Below are positions 61,633-64,000 of a DNA stretch of 64,000 bases, in pieces (position 1 is the first letter of the stretch; every line of letters begins with the position of its first letter). The stretch is from Oasisia sp. SBJ-2009 (taxonomy: Eukaryota; Annelida; Polychaeta; Sabellida; Siboglinidae), in assembly GCA_964017155.1 (NCBI GenBank), contig OZ024857.1:12965284-13029283 (forward strand). Reading direction: 5' to 3'. Made by a program: the position numbers and the translations under genes. Under the pieces are notes generated by a model. The model saw nothing but the letters and a program-made list of their open reading frames with translations, was not told where the DNA came from and ran no database searches.

Positions 61633-64000
61633 ATATGCTTCCAGTGTAAATCAAATATATTTTTTCAGATTGAGTGACGAATGAGAAAACTGCGGATGTT
61701 GACGACCACGCATAACATATTTACCTTTAGTTTTGTGAATCACGCATTTACATACACACCGTGGAGCCAGCCTAACAGAAGAGTATCCGCTTACATAAAT
61801 GAACTATTTATGGCTCTTTCCCCGAACCCTGCATCTCTCACATAACCAGTGTGTGACTAGTTCCACACAGGATACGTTAAGTTTCCTTCTCATCTTATGT
61901 TTATGCATTTGAGCAGCTTAGGAACAAGAAGGAATCAGGAATATTCTGTGAAAACGTCTTTTGAACTACGACATGATGGCATAACTTATGTCAAATGAAC
62001 GAGTGAAAAAGATCTGTTTTATTAACACTATGTTAGACTAACACTAGATTACATGTTACAGACTACAGTGAATGAAGCAGTACTTGAAGACCCCAGTCGT
62101 GTTTGTTTACGGCAACAACAAACTGTTATCAGGACGAAACTAACTCACTGAGATAACAACACAACTTAAATGATACATTTTAAACTCATGTCTTCAAAAT
62201 CAACCCCTTTGACAAGCTAAAAGATATATTTGAGAATAAAAAAACTAACACATTTAGTGAATGTAACAATTTTTTAAATAAGATATCAACCTTGAGGCCC
62301 TATTATTTGTTTTGTTTGGTGTTTGTAACAAAATGGACAACTGATGCTTGTCTTTCACTGGGTCTCAAGAAAGTACATCAATTCTCACGCCCTTTGTCTG
62401 CCTGTGAATGGCACAAATGACTCAGACAGCTATGAGGGTTCATTGTGTATGGTTCGCATAGCATTATGCCATTCTATAGTAATCTGACTTACCCCTTACC
62501 TCAAAGCTCCTCAAAGCGCCAGGGTCCAGTGTCAAGCCATTGTGACAATTTAAACACTGTTGCTAGCAAAATAAACAGCCCCCTACTTATCTGGTAATCT
62601 CCACGAGGAGATAAGTTACACACAGAATGCCTACGTTCGGACCTGTGAAAAAGCTCCTTTATTTATTCGAGAACTCAGATAGCCACTTGCCAAGCGGAAA
62701 GTGATTGCAATCGTTCGCAAACTTTTCGTTGGAAGTTGGCCTGTGGACAAACGCCTTTGCGACTTCACCCGACCCTCGCTTCGCAAGTGACTATTGTGCA
62801 CGCATATTCTTTGATTGGATCTCAAGGGGACAGAGAACATTGACAATTTTATGGCAGTCCAAAGCGCAATGATCATGTCCTTTTTGCCAAAGACACAGTC
62901 TAGCTGGGCGTGGGTGTGGTGACGTAAAACTTTTGTGACATCTGTTTCAGTCGGTGCTATTAAGAACACTGTCTGCATTGAAATACATATATATATTTAA
63001 ATAATAACTATCACAATAAAATTATTAAGAACACCCAACATCATCAATTAACTATATTACATAGACATTTTAATTGATACTTATAAATAAAATGTAGCAA
63101 AACATGACCGTAAAATATTGACTGTACATCAGCGCCGCCTAGAGTGAGGCTTCAGAACCACTGAGACAAGGGGATCAGCGAGTGTCCTCTTTGGCGAATG
63201 GAACTCTAATTAATATCGTCAAAAAGGTCACTTATGGAGACAGTGGCCACAAGTGGGTGAGAGGAAATGAATATCACGCTTGTTCAGCCCACATCAGAGA
63301 CAACTGCATGACAGGCTCGTATCAGAGACAAATTATCACTTGTTCTGAGAGTATACTAGTCTTCTGCTACACTGATTGCCTGTAATATGGACACAGGCCA
63401 TCATCTTCTGCTACGGAGCTCTCACGGAAGGTTATTAGCCTTCTCCAGTGACAATCCCAAAGGCTTTCCAAGGTCCTTCACTGCTCACAGATCAGTGACG
63501 ACAGAGTATGATTCTACCACTCTCTCACCTGGAAAACGCCATTTAGCAAGTGCTCAATTAACACCCTTCTGGTTATTTCTGGTGCATCGAAACCGGACAC
63601 TGGACAGGCTGCTAGACCAACAAGGCTGGTCTCTCTGACAAGTCCTACCAGGGTCATTAGCTGTTCCCACAGTGTCCTGCTCCAACCCCTTTGTCCCAGC
63701 ATCCTGCCCCAATCTATGCTAATCCCAAAGCCCACATTGTGGGCCAGAGACATTGTCCCTGGCAGCTGTTGTGATAACAGCACCTGGCTTTGTGACGCCA
63801 GGGGGTGGATTGGATAAGGGTAATGCAACTGAGACACAAGGGTGATAAGATACAAGCAGGCCTGCACATATTACACAACATAATGTAACAAGTTAAAATG
63901 TCACAACCCCCATCAATTCTGTAGTGCTCTGGGAAAAAACACAGAGGACAGACAATCCGCTCTCCCCGTCCAGAATGAGACCCTGCTCTTGCGTCACTGT
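61633..64000. other. Noncoding stretch to the window end
   Basis: No exon, RNA gene or repeat family could be supported. Base composition becomes more balanced from about 62400 onward. Confidence 0.5.

Overview
This is a eukaryotic, animal nuclear window. It has spliced genes with GT-AG introns and long AT-rich introns, many dinucleotide microsatellites, tRNA-derived SINEs, LINE remnants and one intact LTR retrotransposon. The two recognisable host genes are bilaterian regulators (eIF4G2/DAP5 and a SoxD-group factor). The repeat content and short intron spacing suggest a marine lophotrochozoan, perhaps a mollusc, but that is inference only.

Layout. 1-2640: a decayed DNA element with long inverted arms, holding the two halves of one protein family on opposite strands. 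3100-6344 (minus): exons of a small membrane protein with a thrombospondin-like Cys-rich module, an EGF module and a transmembrane segment; one exon lies in a 564-bp tandem duplication and one of its copies carries a stop. 6.6-13.4 kb: repeats, a possible signal-peptide exon, a GC-rich island and a possible terminal exon. 13457-20615 (minus): a complete Ty3/gypsy-type retrotransposon with LTRs identical by eye, separate gag and pol, and a -1 frameshift signal between them. 20.6-23.9 kb: microsatellites, copies of a dispersed repeat, and LINE endonuclease and reverse-transcriptase fossils.

24.1-43.2 kb (plus): the complete eIF4G2 gene, 24 exons with phases that join into 914 codons. It has no in-frame AUG before codon 183; a CUG in strong context sits exactly where mammals use GUG. 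A 25-bp minisatellite runs into one of its splice acceptors. 43.2-48.9 kb: intergenic, with a SINE and a second fossil of the protein family seen at 1-2 kb. 48937-54127 (minus): the last six exons of a SoxD gene, converging on eIF4G2. 54.1-64 kb: no exon recognised; probably a SoxD 5' intron or upstream flank, with repeats and possible regulatory blocks.

The host genes are unrelated in function: eIF4G2 is a general translation factor, SoxD a developmental transcription factor, and the EGF protein a surface molecule. No operon-like organisation is expected or seen. The most notable signals are the CUG start of eIF4G2, the gag-pol frameshift site, the duplicated asymmetric exon, and the rearranged TGCD-family elements.
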